Shown here one piece after another: positions 1 to 5,934 of a stretch of 6,203 nt of DNA; positions within the stretch are counted from its first letter, which is position 1; each line of letters starts with the position of its first letter. The DNA is from Eubacterium sp. (GTDB lineage: Bacteria; Bacillota; Clostridia; Oscillospirales; Acutalibacteraceae). The stretch lies in the NCBI GenBank assembly GCA_015655975.1, contig DVEP01000016.1, positions 1 through 6,203 on the forward strand. Reading direction: 5' to 3'. The notes beneath the pieces were generated by a model, which saw only the letters and a list, made by a program, of their open reading frames with translations, did no database searches and was not told the origin of the DNA. A program made the translations under genes and the position numbers.

Positions 1-101
1 GCCTCATCATATCCGAATACATAAACTTCTACAACAATTACCGTATTCAAACTAAAACAAAACTGACTCCGCTTGAAAAACGAAATCAGTTTGTTGCTTA
101 A
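1..101 (+). CDS. IS3-family transposase OrfB, C-terminal fragment (5' end outside window)
   Basis: Reading from base 3, the frame gives 32 codons ending in TAA at 99-101. It includes SEYINFYNNYRIQ followed by KLTPLEKRNQF, the conserved tail of the DDE-type integrase core of IS3/IS150 transposases (the family pattern is roughly Y-I-x-F/Y-Y-N-x-x-R-I-Q, then L-T-P-x-E). In the family this protein cuts and joins the element ends, and OrfB is normally made as an OrfAB fusion by frameshifting. The catalytic D, D and E residues all lie upstream of the window, so activity cannot be judged. The tail itself shows no internal stop. Confidence 0.85.
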   Translation, partial: LIISEYINFYNNYRIQTKTKLTPLEKRNQFVA

Positions 102-115
102 AATTCAATTATTCT

Positions 116-134
116 GCCATCGGTGGCCTTTTTT
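116..134 (+). terminator. Weak terminator-like hairpin inside the IS end
   Basis: A four-base stem, gcca (116-119) with tggc (124-127), has a tcgg loop and is followed by a run of T at 129-134. It sits 14 bases after the transposase stop, where a terminator would be expected. The stem is very short, so strength is doubtful. Confidence 0.35.
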
Positions 135-138
135 GTAT

Positions 139-163
139 TGTCTGCACAATTTGGGGCAGTACA
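139..163. repeat. Right terminal inverted repeat of the IS3-family element
   Basis: This 25-base sequence ends in ggggcagtaca, whose complement starts tgtactgcccc, the usual terminus of IS150-group elements. It lies 37 bases past the transposase stop. The matching left repeat is outside the window. Confidence 0.75.
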
Positions 164-202
164 GTTATGAAGACTGCCTTTTAAAATATGAATTATTTTG
201 AA

Positions 203-1065
203 TTATTTGTATTGTCTTAAATTAGGAGATGCAAATGTTTCGCGATTGAAACCCAAAGGCTCCATATAACGACGAACGCAATCGTGGTGCGCAGTATAAT
301 TATCGTGCAAATCACTGCCGACAGTAATAGGAACACCTTTTTCGTGAAGCATACATATATATCAGCATACTGTCTTTTAAAATAATCTGTATAACTTTCG
401 GAAACAAAAAAATCTGTATTCAACTCAATCATTTTTTTGTTTTCCAATACCGATTCCGCAAACTCTTGATGAAATGACTGAGGAATAATTGTAAAATCAT
501 CAAACCAAGGACCCGTCTGAACACCGTTTTTCACAAATCTGCTCATATATATCCACCATGGATGAGCGATTATATCGACACATTTCTGCTCTGCAATAAA
601 CATCTGCTGTTCCTGATAGCTCTTGATTGCAGCCTTTCTGCTTTGCCGCAAATCAAAAGACCAATGCGCGCCTGCTATTACATACTCCACCTGATAACGC
701 TCTAAATCTTCTTCCGACAAAGACAAAGAAATGCCGTCTTTTCTAAAAACAGGAGGTACATATCCAAAAAGCCATTTCTTTTGACAATCCGGGTCGGACG
801 GATGTTTAAGTGCAAAATCGTACTGTGATTTCGGCAATGTCGTTAACTCAACGCCGAAATGAAAGCCCTCGGTTCTGTTTTCTGAAAACAAGTTTTTTGA
901 GCGCTCCAAATGTTTTGCCATAAAAGGATAGTTCACATGGTCGCTTATTCCGAATTGTTTAATACCGTTTTGCTTTGCTTTTTCAATCAATTCAGGTATT
1001 TTAATATTTCCGTCATAAGACGCTTCAGAATGAATATGCCAATCTGATTCATAAAAAACATTCAT
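203..1065 (-). pseudogene. PHP-domain metallohydrolase, frameshifted near its C-terminus
   Basis: PHP proteins are trinuclear-metal phosphoesterases such as histidinol phosphatase and the polymerase-associated PHP domain. Most metal ligands are visible in order: H10-x-H12 (DWHIH), D42-H43 (SDH), E73 (GVE), H134 (GAH) and H168 (AHP). The last ligand motif, GSDLH, is present but in another frame. At about residue 237 the frame slips beside an (AT)4 tract at 355-362 and the protein would end in a hydrophobic tail, with its stop at 217-219. Adding one base or losing one AT unit restores LHEKGVPITVGSDLHD and a normal end at 203-205, about 286 residues. The ATG at 1065 is preferred over the upstream TTG at 1080 because ggcgg lies about 8 bases before it. 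Substrate is unknown. The break could be true decay, slippage or a sequencing error. Confidence 0.85.
355..362. repeat. (AT)4 dinucleotide tract at the frameshift point of the PHP gene
   Basis: Four AT units lie exactly where the reading frame of the PHP gene changes. Removing one unit (two bases) brings the downstream codons, including the GSDLH metal-binding motif, back into frame. Four units is short for efficient slippage. Confidence 0.6.
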
Positions 1066-1082
1066 ATTACTTACCGCCAAAT

Positions 1083-1116
1083 AAAAATTTGAGAATAAAA
1101 TCCGTTACTTTTCTCA
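1083..1116 (-). terminator. Possible weak terminator after the TfoX-domain gene
   Basis: On the minus strand, tgagaa (1111-1116) can pair with ttctca (1090-1095), followed by attttt. The stem is six base pairs, A+T-rich, with a 15-base loop. It lies about 60 bases downstream of the TfoX-domain stop and ahead of the PHP gene, so it may separate the two transcripts, but it is weak. Confidence 0.3.
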
Positions 1117-1173
1117 CAAAAAAGGTTTAACTGTCGAATGAAATCAAACAACAATTTAAACTATTTTGCGTAT

Positions 1174-1494
1174 TTATTTAATCTTTTTCTTTTTCGGTGC
1201 AGGTAACTCGTCGTACATAGCGTCAAACAAACCTGCCAGATATTCTTTGTCATCGACATTATCTACAAGCAACATTTCTTTTGCGTTTTCATACGGCTTT
1301 TCATACGAAGCAAACGGCATATATGCAGCTGCGGACTCGGTCGGTTTCACAAGAAGTCTGTCATCATAAATACCGCCGACAATTTTACCTCGATAATATA
1401 TGATATATTCACCCATCATAGCTCGATAGGAAATGTCGTCCAATTCGGACAACTGCTCTAAAATGAATTCTAAGTATTCTTTACTTGATGCCAT
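1174..1494 (-). CDS. TfoX N-terminal-domain protein
   Basis: The 106-residue protein resembles stand-alone TfoX/Sxy N-terminal-domain proteins, a fold of roughly 90-110 residues. The typical features are an N-terminal helix (KEYLEFILEQL), the turn YRAMMGEYIIYYRGKIVGGIYDDRLLVKP split over residues 23-51, and YMPFASYEKP near residue 58. The family is named after the competence activator of gamma-proteobacteria, but short Firmicute versions have no established role and this one lacks the C-terminal TfoX domain. It ends in a lysine-rich tail (PAPKKKKIK) that could bind nucleic acid; that is a guess. The ATG at 1494 is chosen because gaggtgag lies about 7 bases upstream; a longer frame starting at 1524 has no such site. 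The nearest clear promoter is at 1777-1805, giving a leader of about 275 bases. Confidence 0.85.
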   Translation of the reverse strand: MASSKEYLEFILEQLSELDDISYRAMMGEYIIYYRGKIVGGIYDDRLLVKPTESAAAYMPFASYEKPYENAKEMLLVDNVDDKEYLAGLFDAMYDELPAPKKKKIK

Positions 1495-1522
1495 AGGGCT
1501 CACCTCAAAACTATTATTATGC

Positions 1523-1556
1523 AAACAGGCAATCCTGTTTTCGGGACTGCCTGTTT
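1523..1556. repeat. Palindrome of the ggcaatc/gactgcc hairpin family, copy A
   Basis: Arms aaacaggca (1523-1531) and tgcctgttt (1548-1556) are perfect complements. The inner tcc and gga also pair, leaving one A-C mismatch that becomes a G-U pair in minus-strand RNA. Neither side carries a proper T run, so it is a poor terminator. It lies between the promoter at 1777-1805 and the ribosome binding site of the TfoX-domain gene, so it would be a stem in that gene's leader. Confidence 0.7.
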
Positions 1557-1576
1557 AATTGAAAATATGCCGTTTT

Positions 1577-1603
1577 ACTTATCCAAATGTTTCATTGTCG
1601 GGA
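1577..1603. repeat. 27-base direct repeat resembling the lysS 3' end, copy A
   Basis: It matches 5991-6017 at 25 of 27 bases, in the same orientation. On the minus strand it reads P-T-M-K-H-L-D-K-stop (stop at 1575-1577), close to the FPTMKPLDK-like tail of clostridial lysyl-tRNA synthetases. Resemblance stops within a few codons upstream, so this is not a lysS gene. The hairpin at 1523-1556 lies on its downstream side, as at the other copy. Confidence 0.7.
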
Positions 1604-1776
1604 GAAAATCGGAGTCTAACTATTTGGGTACTCATATCGACTTCAACCTACTGCAAAAACAACTTTTTCAACTTATTTCCTCAAACACCCTAACCTCTGC
1701 GGTTCCTACGGGTTATATGTATAGAATTTGATGTAAACAGACTTGATTATTAAATTGCCAAACTGCTGTTGCAACA

Positions 1777-1805
1777 ATTATAGTCTGTTCATCTTAATAT
1801 GTCAA
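1777..1805 (-). promoter_or_regulatory. Perfect consensus vegetative promoter
   Basis: Minus-strand TTGACA (1800-1805) and TATAAT (1777-1782) are separated by exactly 17 bases, matching both consensus hexamers fully. It points towards the TfoX-domain gene, whose start is about 280 bases away. No gene starts immediately behind it. Confidence 0.8.
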
Positions 1806-1956
1806 TCCGAGCAAAAGAAAGCAAAACCTATTCAAAAAGTAGTAAACTGCAAATGTACTTCTGACAAAAATCACTCATCTCAAAACCTATCCTACCTATT
1901 GCTTTATTATATAAAGAAAAGGAATTTGACCAAAGTTTGCGGATAAGCGTACAAAT

Positions 1957-1996
1957 AAAAAAGCCCTTTGAGAAATGGTGTTCCTCTCTAAAAGGG
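1957..1996 (-). terminator. Rho-independent terminator of the membrane protein-TetR operon
   Basis: On the minus strand cccttttagaga (1985-1996) pairs with tttctcaaaggg (1964-1975) around a 9-base loop, then c and six T (1957-1962). It begins 22 bases after the TetR stop. Sequence and loop are shared with the hairpin at 3139-3171. Confidence 0.85.
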
Positions 1997-2018
1997 AGTT
2001 TTGATAAACCGTTCGCTA

Positions 2019-2609
2019 CTATTTTCCTTTATTTCCATATATACATATGTTTATTATCTCAGATAATTCTTCTGTTGTTTTGTCGCAACCGTTTTTTAAC
2101 CATTCACAGACAACAGCATTTATACCATTAAGATAATACATCATAATGTATTTCCTGTTATTTGGAGGATAATGAAATCTATCTAAAATGGGACTGAATA
2201 TGTTTTCATACATACGCTTATATATATCTTCAAAGCCAAAGATTTTATTGTGAACCAGTGCCGTCACAAAAATTTCTTTGTTGTCTTTTAGATAAGAAAA
2301 ATACGGAGTAAGATATTTAGCACTTATGAGCACTAGTTTGTCAAGCTCACAAACATCAAGATTAAGTGAAACTGTTTGTGTATCCAATGGAAAATAAGAC
2401 AAAAAGTCATCAAGCAAATATCTTATCGTTTCATCCAGCAAATCACCGATGTTTTCATAGTGCAGATAAAAGGTTGAGCGATTCACTTTCGCAACTTTGC
2501 AAATTTCACTTACGGTAATATATTCAAACGGTTTCTTTTTCAACAAGGATATCAATGCATTGTCCATTTTAACGGCAGTATTAAAGTATTTGCTCTCTGA
2601 CTTATTCAT
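2019..2609 (-). CDS. TetR/AcrR-family transcriptional regulator
   Basis: The 196-residue protein has a clear TetR DNA-binding domain at residues 14-55: ITVSEICKVAKVNRSTFYLHY is the usual helix-turn-helix pattern, followed by the DLLDE helix start. The rest is a helical ligand-binding domain of the DhaS-like type (TetR_C_8 group, by general look), with aromatic residues around YLTPYFSYLKDN and MMYYLNGINAVVCEW. Such proteins repress neighbouring genes until a small molecule binds; the ligand cannot be predicted. The ATG at 2609 is chosen over one at 2627 because aaggagag lies between them, about 7 bases before the second. It starts 25 bases after the small membrane protein gene, so the two are almost certainly co-transcribed, and it probably controls that operon. 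A strong terminator follows. Confidence 0.92.
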   Translation of the reverse strand: MNKSESKYFNTAVKMDNALISLLKKKPFEYITVSEICKVAKVNRSTFYLHYENIGDLLDETIRYLLDDFLSYFPLDTQTVSLNLDVCELDKLVLISAKYLTPYFSYLKDNKEIFVTALVHNKIFGFEDIYKRMYENIFSPILDRFHYPPNNRKYIMMYYLNGINAVVCEWLKNGCDKTTEELSEIINICIYGNKGK

Positions 2610-2634
2610 AGCATTCTCTCCTTGCATAACAGAA

Positions 2635-2985
2635 TTATTTATCTGCTATTTCGTGTGCCAGTTGCACGATTTCATATGCATATTTTTCTTTACCCTTTTT
2701 AAGCATTCTCTTATAAATTGGGTAATTTACAGCACAACCAACAAGACCGATAATTCCGACAACAATACCAAGTATTATACCACCCATACCGCTACCGATA
2801 ACCTGCATAGTCAAACACATTCCTGTGCCAAAAACAAGTGCAGATATAATACCACAGGAGTAGGTAAAAATTGTAGCGGGCAGTTTTGCTCTATTATCTA
2901 ATTTTTTTAAAGCAATGATTTTTGAATTGTCTTTCGGAGCGTAGTCCTTTGCGATTAATTCTGCAAAAATTTTATCTGTGTTCAT
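2635..2985 (-). CDS. Small two-helix membrane protein in operon with TetR regulator
   Basis: The 116-residue protein has a charged, probably cytoplasmic N-terminus (residues 1-35), two hydrophobic segments at about 36-60 (IFTYSCGIISALVFGTGMCL) and 67-90 (GMGGIILGIVVGIIGLVGCA, glycine-rich), and a basic C-terminal helix (YKRMLKKGKEKYAYEIVQLAHEI). Both ends should face the cytoplasm. Similar hypothetical proteins occur in many gut Clostridia, but I know of no demonstrated function. Start ATG at 2985 follows aaggaggt by 8-9 bases, an excellent site; an upstream in-frame ATG near 3021 lacks one. It is first in an operon with the TetR gene, as for proteins whose expression is induced by membrane stress or a toxic compound. 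That link is inference. No clear promoter with both hexamers is seen upstream; TATGAT on the minus strand near 3020 has no good partner. Confidence 0.85.
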   Translation of the reverse strand: MNTDKIFAELIAKDYAPKDNSKIIALKKLDNRAKLPATIFTYSCGIISALVFGTGMCLTMQVIGSGMGGIILGIVVGIIGLVGCAVNYPIYKRMLKKGKEKYAYEIVQLAHEIADK

Positions 2986-3108
2986 TTTAAGAACCTCCTT
3001 TTGATTTTGTAATAACATCATACATTTTCAAGGAGATTTATTGAACAACAACATATACAAAAGTGTTGATTTGAGAATTAAATTCAAAAAATTTTTTCTC
3101 TTTCTTCT

Positions 3109-3137
3109 AAAAATGGGCAATCCCTTTCAAGACTGCC
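3109..3137 (-). terminator. Terminator hairpin of the ggcaatc/gactgcc family, copy C
   Basis: On the minus strand ggcagtc (3131-3137) pairs with gattgcc (3116-3122), including a G-U pair, and five T (3109-3113) follow. It is the second of two hairpins after the lipoprotein gene and shares its arms with the palindromes at 1523 and 5939. Confidence 0.75.
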
Positions 3138-3138
3138 G

Positions 3139-3171
3139 CCCTCTGAGAAAGGGTGTTACTATCTCAAAGAG
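3139..3171 (-). terminator. First hairpin after the lipoprotein gene, relative of the 1964-1996 terminator
   Basis: On the minus strand the arms ctctttgaga and tctcagaggg pair with several G-U pairs around a loop containing aacacc. It aligns with 1964-2008 at about 37 of 45 bases over 3139-3183. No T run follows directly; instead the second hairpin at 3116-3137 follows and supplies one, making a tandem terminator. Confidence 0.6.
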
Positions 3172-3201
3172 AAATTTGATAAAACTAAAGATATTAATCT
3201 T

Positions 3202-3630
3202 TTAATATCCCCAAGCCATCAATTTCCATTCTCCGTCTTCACTGCGAGCCAACCACCATGACCATGTACATTCTTCATTAGCATCCCATCCTCCGCCACC
3301 TTTTAAAGGAGAACGAAAACTACTGTTAAACATGATACATTGTGTAAAAACTTGGCTGTTATCATCAGCTCTCTTCAATTCATTTATCCATTCAATATTT
3401 TCTTTATCTATACAAACATCATCTGATGAATATGAAAGACTGTACAATTCACATCCGTCCATTGATTCAAAATGTTCTTTTATTTTCTCTATTGCTTCGT
3501 CCATCTCTTCTTTTGTATAGATAGAAGATGTACCGTAATCAATTTTCACATTTTTCGTTTTTCCTTTTCCGCATCCTACAAATGAAAACATCAACGCAAA
3601 ACAAAGCACAATTGCGGTCAATTTCTTCAA
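3202..3630 (-). CDS. Small secreted lipoprotein of unknown function
   Basis: The 142-residue protein begins MKKLTAIVLCFALMFSFVGC, a basic start and hydrophobic core ending at a lipobox-like cysteine (C20), so it should be lipid-anchored on the outer face of the membrane. The -3 residue is F rather than the usual L, a mild deviation. The mature part has a helical stretch (EEMDEAIEKIKEHFESM), a CELYSLSYSSDD strand region, a glycine run (GGGGWD) and the C-terminal motif TWSWWLARSEDGEWKL, ending in GY. I recognise this as a recurrent clostridial family without a known role. Start is TTG at 3630 behind ggagg at a spacing of 8; no ATG competes. It has its own extended -10 promoter at 3665-3692 and a double terminator, so it appears to be a single-gene unit. 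Confidence 0.85.
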   Translation of the reverse strand: MKKLTAIVLCFALMFSFVGCGKGKTKNVKIDYGTSSIYTKEEMDEAIEKIKEHFESMDGCELYSLSYSSDDVCIDKENIEWINELKRADDNSQVFTQCIMFNSSFRSPLKGGGGWDANEECTWSWWLARSEDGEWKLMAWGY

Positions 3631-3664
3631 AGTCTATTCCTCCAAAAGGTTTAAATTTATCATT

Positions 3665-3692
3665 ATTATAACATATTATTTTATTTGTCCAA
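3665..3692 (-). promoter_or_regulatory. Promoter of the lipoprotein gene
   Basis: Minus-strand TTGGAC (3687-3692) and TATAAT (3665-3670) are 16 bases apart, and TGT directly precedes the -10, giving an extended -10 element. The gene's TTG start lies 34 bases downstream. Confidence 0.75.
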
Positions 3693-3769
3693 ACATAATT
3701 TTTTCAGTCTATACAATTTTATAATCCACTTTTAAATTAAAGTTCAGTCTTTTCTCTTTTCGCATCTAC

Positions 3770-5335
3770 TCACTTATATCCTATTTCTTCTACAATTTTC
3801 ATTATTTCATCATAATCTTGTTCCGAACATCTTGCATAAACGACAGTGTTATCTCTATATGCCACAATATTATATGTACTCTGTATATTCATTTCAAAAA
3901 TTTTACCGCCTTGCTTTAGCTCTCTTTCATACTTTGCTCTGTCTTTTGGTTCAAGATTTTGATTGAAATCATAAGATATCCTATTGTAAACACCGTCTGT
4001 TGTTTCGCTGTCATTATATTCGTAAAACTCTACCTTACTGCTACCCTTTGCTCCTGAAGCTATATACATTAGCTTATCTTCATCAAAAAACCAATATGAT
4101 GTCGGCATATCTACAGTATTAAATCCTCTTTGTTTCAGTAGTTCCTTAACTTCTAAATGTTCCGTCAATTTTTCTGTCGATACAGATACTTGTTGCTTTC
4201 TTTCACCTACAATCATCGGCCATACGGCTCTTCCTATAAATGAAAAAAACAAAACCACTATCAAAACATTAAAAATAACTATTCTGACATTATGTTTTTT
4301 TATTCTGACTTTTTGATTTTTTGAAACAGTGTCGCCATCTTCGGCATCAGACAAATTCTCAACACTGTATTCTTCCAAAATCATACTCTCATCTTCTGCA
4401 TATTCGTCAGTTTTTCTGCCGTTGGCATCATTAATTCTCTTTTTGAGAATATATATTTCATAATTGTAAAGATGTTTTTCATATTGAAAATTTATGGTTT
4501 TTCCATCTTTGGTTGTAAACAGAAAATAATCACGGTAAAATGTTGTTCCGCCCGAACCGTATCTATGAGTTCTTACCTTTTTGGTTATTTCCTTACAACT
4601 TGCTATATCAGCATACTTATAATATTTCTTATTAAAAGGGCTTGTTTGAAAACTAAAACCTTCTTTATCTATTTTCACATTTAAATATTTATACCTTACA
4701 AACAAAATAACTATTGCGATAATACATAATATTATACCCATATATCTAAATATCAGTGGTTCCTGAACATATGATAATTTGCTCTCAAAAAATTCAAGTA
4801 TAAATACAATAAGCAAAATAACTATTGCGCCTGCAATATACGATTTACCATAATTCTTGCCTGTTATTTCATAACTGTCAAGTTCATTTGCTCCATTGTT
4901 ATAGATTTGATTTCTACTGTCAACTTGATTTTTGAAAAAGTCAATCGCCTGTTCATCGCTTGCATAAAAAGGAAATTTTACAGTAGTTCCTTTATCGAGT
5001 TTAAATGTACAATAATCTCCCCCTCGGCTTGAACTAATCCACACCCCTCGTATGTTTGAAAAGTTGTAAATATGTCCGTTGCCTAACCTTGTTTGATAAT
5101 ATATTTCATCATTTCCTATTAATACCTTAAACACAAACGCTCTGTATATGGCTATCAGCATAACAATAATCATTAAAAAATCTATAAATCCGACAAATAT
5201 AAATGCTGCATTATTTGATTTATATAGCCATAGTGTCAACGCCGTAAACGGAACTACCATAACTAAAGATAAAAACACACCTGTTTTTCCATTGTCGAGT
5301 TTATATAGCCATTCCTTGTTTTTATATTCATTCAT
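3770..5335 (-). CDS. Membrane protein with two PH-like domains and an extracytoplasmic C-terminal domain
   Basis: The 521-residue protein shows a repeated unit: a helix pair (about 17-37 and 44-66) followed by a beta-rich PH-like domain (68-140), then another helix pair (about 166-182 and 195-213) followed by a second such domain (217-300). Both units have the order IGNDEIYYQT / IDKEGFSFQT, then IYNFSNIRGV / YYKYADIASC, then CTFKLDKGTTVKF / FLFTTKDGKTINF, which argues for internal duplication. An acidic linker (310-345), a fifth helix (350-372) and a probably extracytoplasmic domain (377-521) follow. Bacterial PH-like domains after helix pairs occur in YcxB/YdbS-type proteins, but I cannot name a family for the whole protein. 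Start ATG at 5335 follows gagggg by about 7 bases. No terminator is visible before the lipoprotein gene 139 bases on, so some read-through is possible. Confidence 0.85.
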   Translation of the reverse strand: MNEYKNKEWLYKLDNGKTGVFLSLVMVVPFTALTLWLYKSNNAAFIFVGFIDFLMIIVMLIAIYRAFVFKVLIGNDEIYYQTRLGNGHIYNFSNIRGVWISSSRGGDYCTFKLDKGTTVKFPFYASDEQAIDFFKNQVDSRNQIYNNGANELDSYEITGKNYGKSYIAGAIVILLIVFILEFFESKLSYVQEPLIFRYMGIILCIIAIVILFVRYKYLNVKIDKEGFSFQTSPFNKKYYKYADIASCKEITKKVRTHRYGSGGTTFYRDYFLFTTKDGKTINFQYEKHLYNYEIYILKKRINDANGRKTDEYAEDESMILEEYSVENLSDAEDGDTVSKNQKVRIKKHNVRIVIFNVLIVVLFFSFIGRAVWPMIVGERKQQVSVSTEKLTEHLEVKELLKQRGFNTVDMPTSYWFFDEDKLMYIASGAKGSSKVEFYEYNDSETTDGVYNRISYDFNQNLEPKDRAKYERELKQGGKIFEMNIQSTYNIVAYRDNTVVYARCSEQDYDEIMKIVEEIGYK

Positions 5336-5364
5336 AAATATACCCCTCTTTTTTTAACTTACAT

Positions 5365-5393
5365 ACTATTCAAATCAAATTGCATTTTTTCAA
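5365..5393 (-). promoter_or_regulatory. Candidate promoter of the PH-domain membrane protein gene
   Basis: Minus-strand TTGAAA (5388-5393) and AATAGT (5365-5370) are 17 bases apart; the -10 matches consensus at four of six. The start codon is 29 bases downstream. The -35 overlaps the edge of the palindrome at 5391-5412. Confidence 0.35.
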
Positions 5394-5412
5394 AACGGGT
5401 GAACCCATTTTG
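5391..5412. promoter_or_regulatory. Near-perfect 22-base palindrome, possible operator
   Basis: Arms caaaacgggt and acccattttg match at nine of ten pairs around a two-base centre. There is no T run on either strand, so it is not a terminator. It touches the candidate -35 of the gene starting at 5335, a typical place for a repressor site. Which protein would bind is unknown. Confidence 0.4.
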
Positions 5413-5490
5413 ATTGCATCCTATAAAAAAGAAAATTTTCTCTCAAAGTGCAGTTCTACAAATTTGAATTTGTCAAGCTGAAATTACCAA

Positions 5491-5820
5491 CTATTCTCTT
5501 ATATATTTCTTGTCAGTATTAGGGATATTATCTTCTGACCTATATCTTTCAACAATCATATGAAGATTATATTTCTCCCTTAATGCTATAATTGTTTTCA
5601 TCATCTGTGATTGATGATGAATATCAATATCCTTCTGACTTCTCCAACTATCTATCAACAAAACAGTTTCCTTGTCATTTATAGGATAAAAATAATCATA
5701 TCTGATATTGCCCTCTTCATTTCTGATAGCGTCAACCGTACCACTGGAAATCATTTCCTCCGCAAATTTTCGGGCAGCACCATTTTCTCCTGTATAATAT
5801 ATATTAACTGTTATGCTCAT
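5491..5820 (-). CDS. Small ABM-fold protein (putative quinol-monooxygenase-like)
   Basis: The 109-residue protein has the length and pattern of the antibiotic biosynthesis monooxygenase (ABM) dimeric ferredoxin-like fold, as in YgiN- and LsrG-like proteins: an N-terminal strand (SITVNIYYT), a helix (ARKFAEEMISSGTVDAIR), YDYFYPINDKETVLLIDSW as two strands (41-59), IDIHHQSQMMKTI (65-77) with the characteristic W59 and H68-H69, and a last strand LHMIVERY. Family members act on quinols, autoinducer derivatives or haem, and many have no known substrate, so the reaction is not assigned. ATG at 5820 follows ggaggt by 8-9 bases. It has its own promoter at 5869-5897. Downstream, 155 bases separate it from the PH-domain gene, with only a very weak agaaaattttct plus T-run stem near 5425-5443 as a possible terminator. 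Confidence 0.8.
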   Translation of the reverse strand: MSITVNIYYTGENGAARKFAEEMISSGTVDAIRNEEGNIRYDYFYPINDKETVLLIDSWRSQKDIDIHHQSQMMKTIIALREKYNLHMIVERYRSEDNIPNTDKKYIRE

Positions 5821-5868
5821 AAGAGTTTACCTCCAAAACTTTCAATTTGTCGATTTCTTTATATGTAC

Positions 5869-5897
5869 ATTATAACAGTTTTTTATATACACCACAA
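5869..5897 (-). promoter_or_regulatory. Promoter of the ABM-fold gene
   Basis: Minus-strand TATAAT (5869-5874), preceded by TGT as an extended -10, lies 17 bases after TTGTGG (5892-5897), a moderate -35. The start codon is 48 bases downstream. Confidence 0.7.
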
Positions 5898-5934
5898 GAA
5901 ATTCTAATTTGCAACTTTTGTTTTTCTTTTTTAT

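Larger units (their letters stand above)
1..163 (+). mobile_element. Right end of an IS3-family (IS150-like) insertion sequence, left part outside window
   Basis: The segment holds the 3' end of an IS3-type transposase frame (stop at 99-101) and then, at 139-163, a terminal sequence. Its reverse complement begins tgtactgcccc, which matches the TGTACTG start typical of IS150-group terminal inverted repeats. The outer boundary is therefore placed at base 163. The bases just outside, gtt at 164-166, would be the right copy of a 3-bp target duplication, but the left copy is not in view. The element is oriented with its transposase reading towards the PHP gene, whose stop lies only about 40 bases away. 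IS3-family assignment is firm; the subgroup is inferred from the end sequence. Confidence 0.85.
1557..1805 (-). other. Long gene-free leader or candidate structured RNA under a perfect promoter
   Basis: A consensus promoter at 1777-1805 would start a minus-strand transcript near 1770 that runs through about 215 bases to the palindrome at 1523-1556. No long frame in this stretch looks like protein. It contains a nested hairpin at 1687-1713: accc pairs with gggt outside and aacc with ggtt inside, with a 5/1 internal loop. Close to its 3' end is the 27-base lysS-like repeat. It may be the 5' leader of the TfoX-domain gene, a small RNA, or debris of a mobile element. Confidence 0.4.

Noticed and set aside
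155..182. Plus-strand hairpin ggcagt/actgcc followed by T, spanning the IS end
   Set aside because: Half of it belongs to the IS terminal repeat (cagtaca) and it crosses the junction, so the pairing is probably a by-product of insertion into a related palindrome.
217..370. Hydrophobic C-terminal tail of the PHP protein as a membrane anchor
   Set aside because: The tail comes from reading the conserved C-terminus out of frame; the other frame gives the expected GSDLH motif.
1575..1620. A true lysS gene end
   Set aside because: Only about eight codons resemble lysyl-tRNA synthetase; upstream codons hit stops and unrelated residues in both copies.
1519..1731. 70-codon plus-strand frame in the intergenic region
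   Set aside because: It has no ribosome binding site, runs through the palindrome and the lysS-like repeat, and opposes a perfect minus-strand promoter; no domain is visible.
1743..1946. 67-codon plus-strand frame
   Set aside because: No ribosome site, low-complexity composition and no recognisable domain. It overlaps the minus-strand promoter.
3046..3068. CAACA...TGTTG inverted repeat as the TetR operator
   Set aside because: Arms are only five bases with a 10-13 base spacer in A+T-rich DNA, and no promoter could be fixed beside it.
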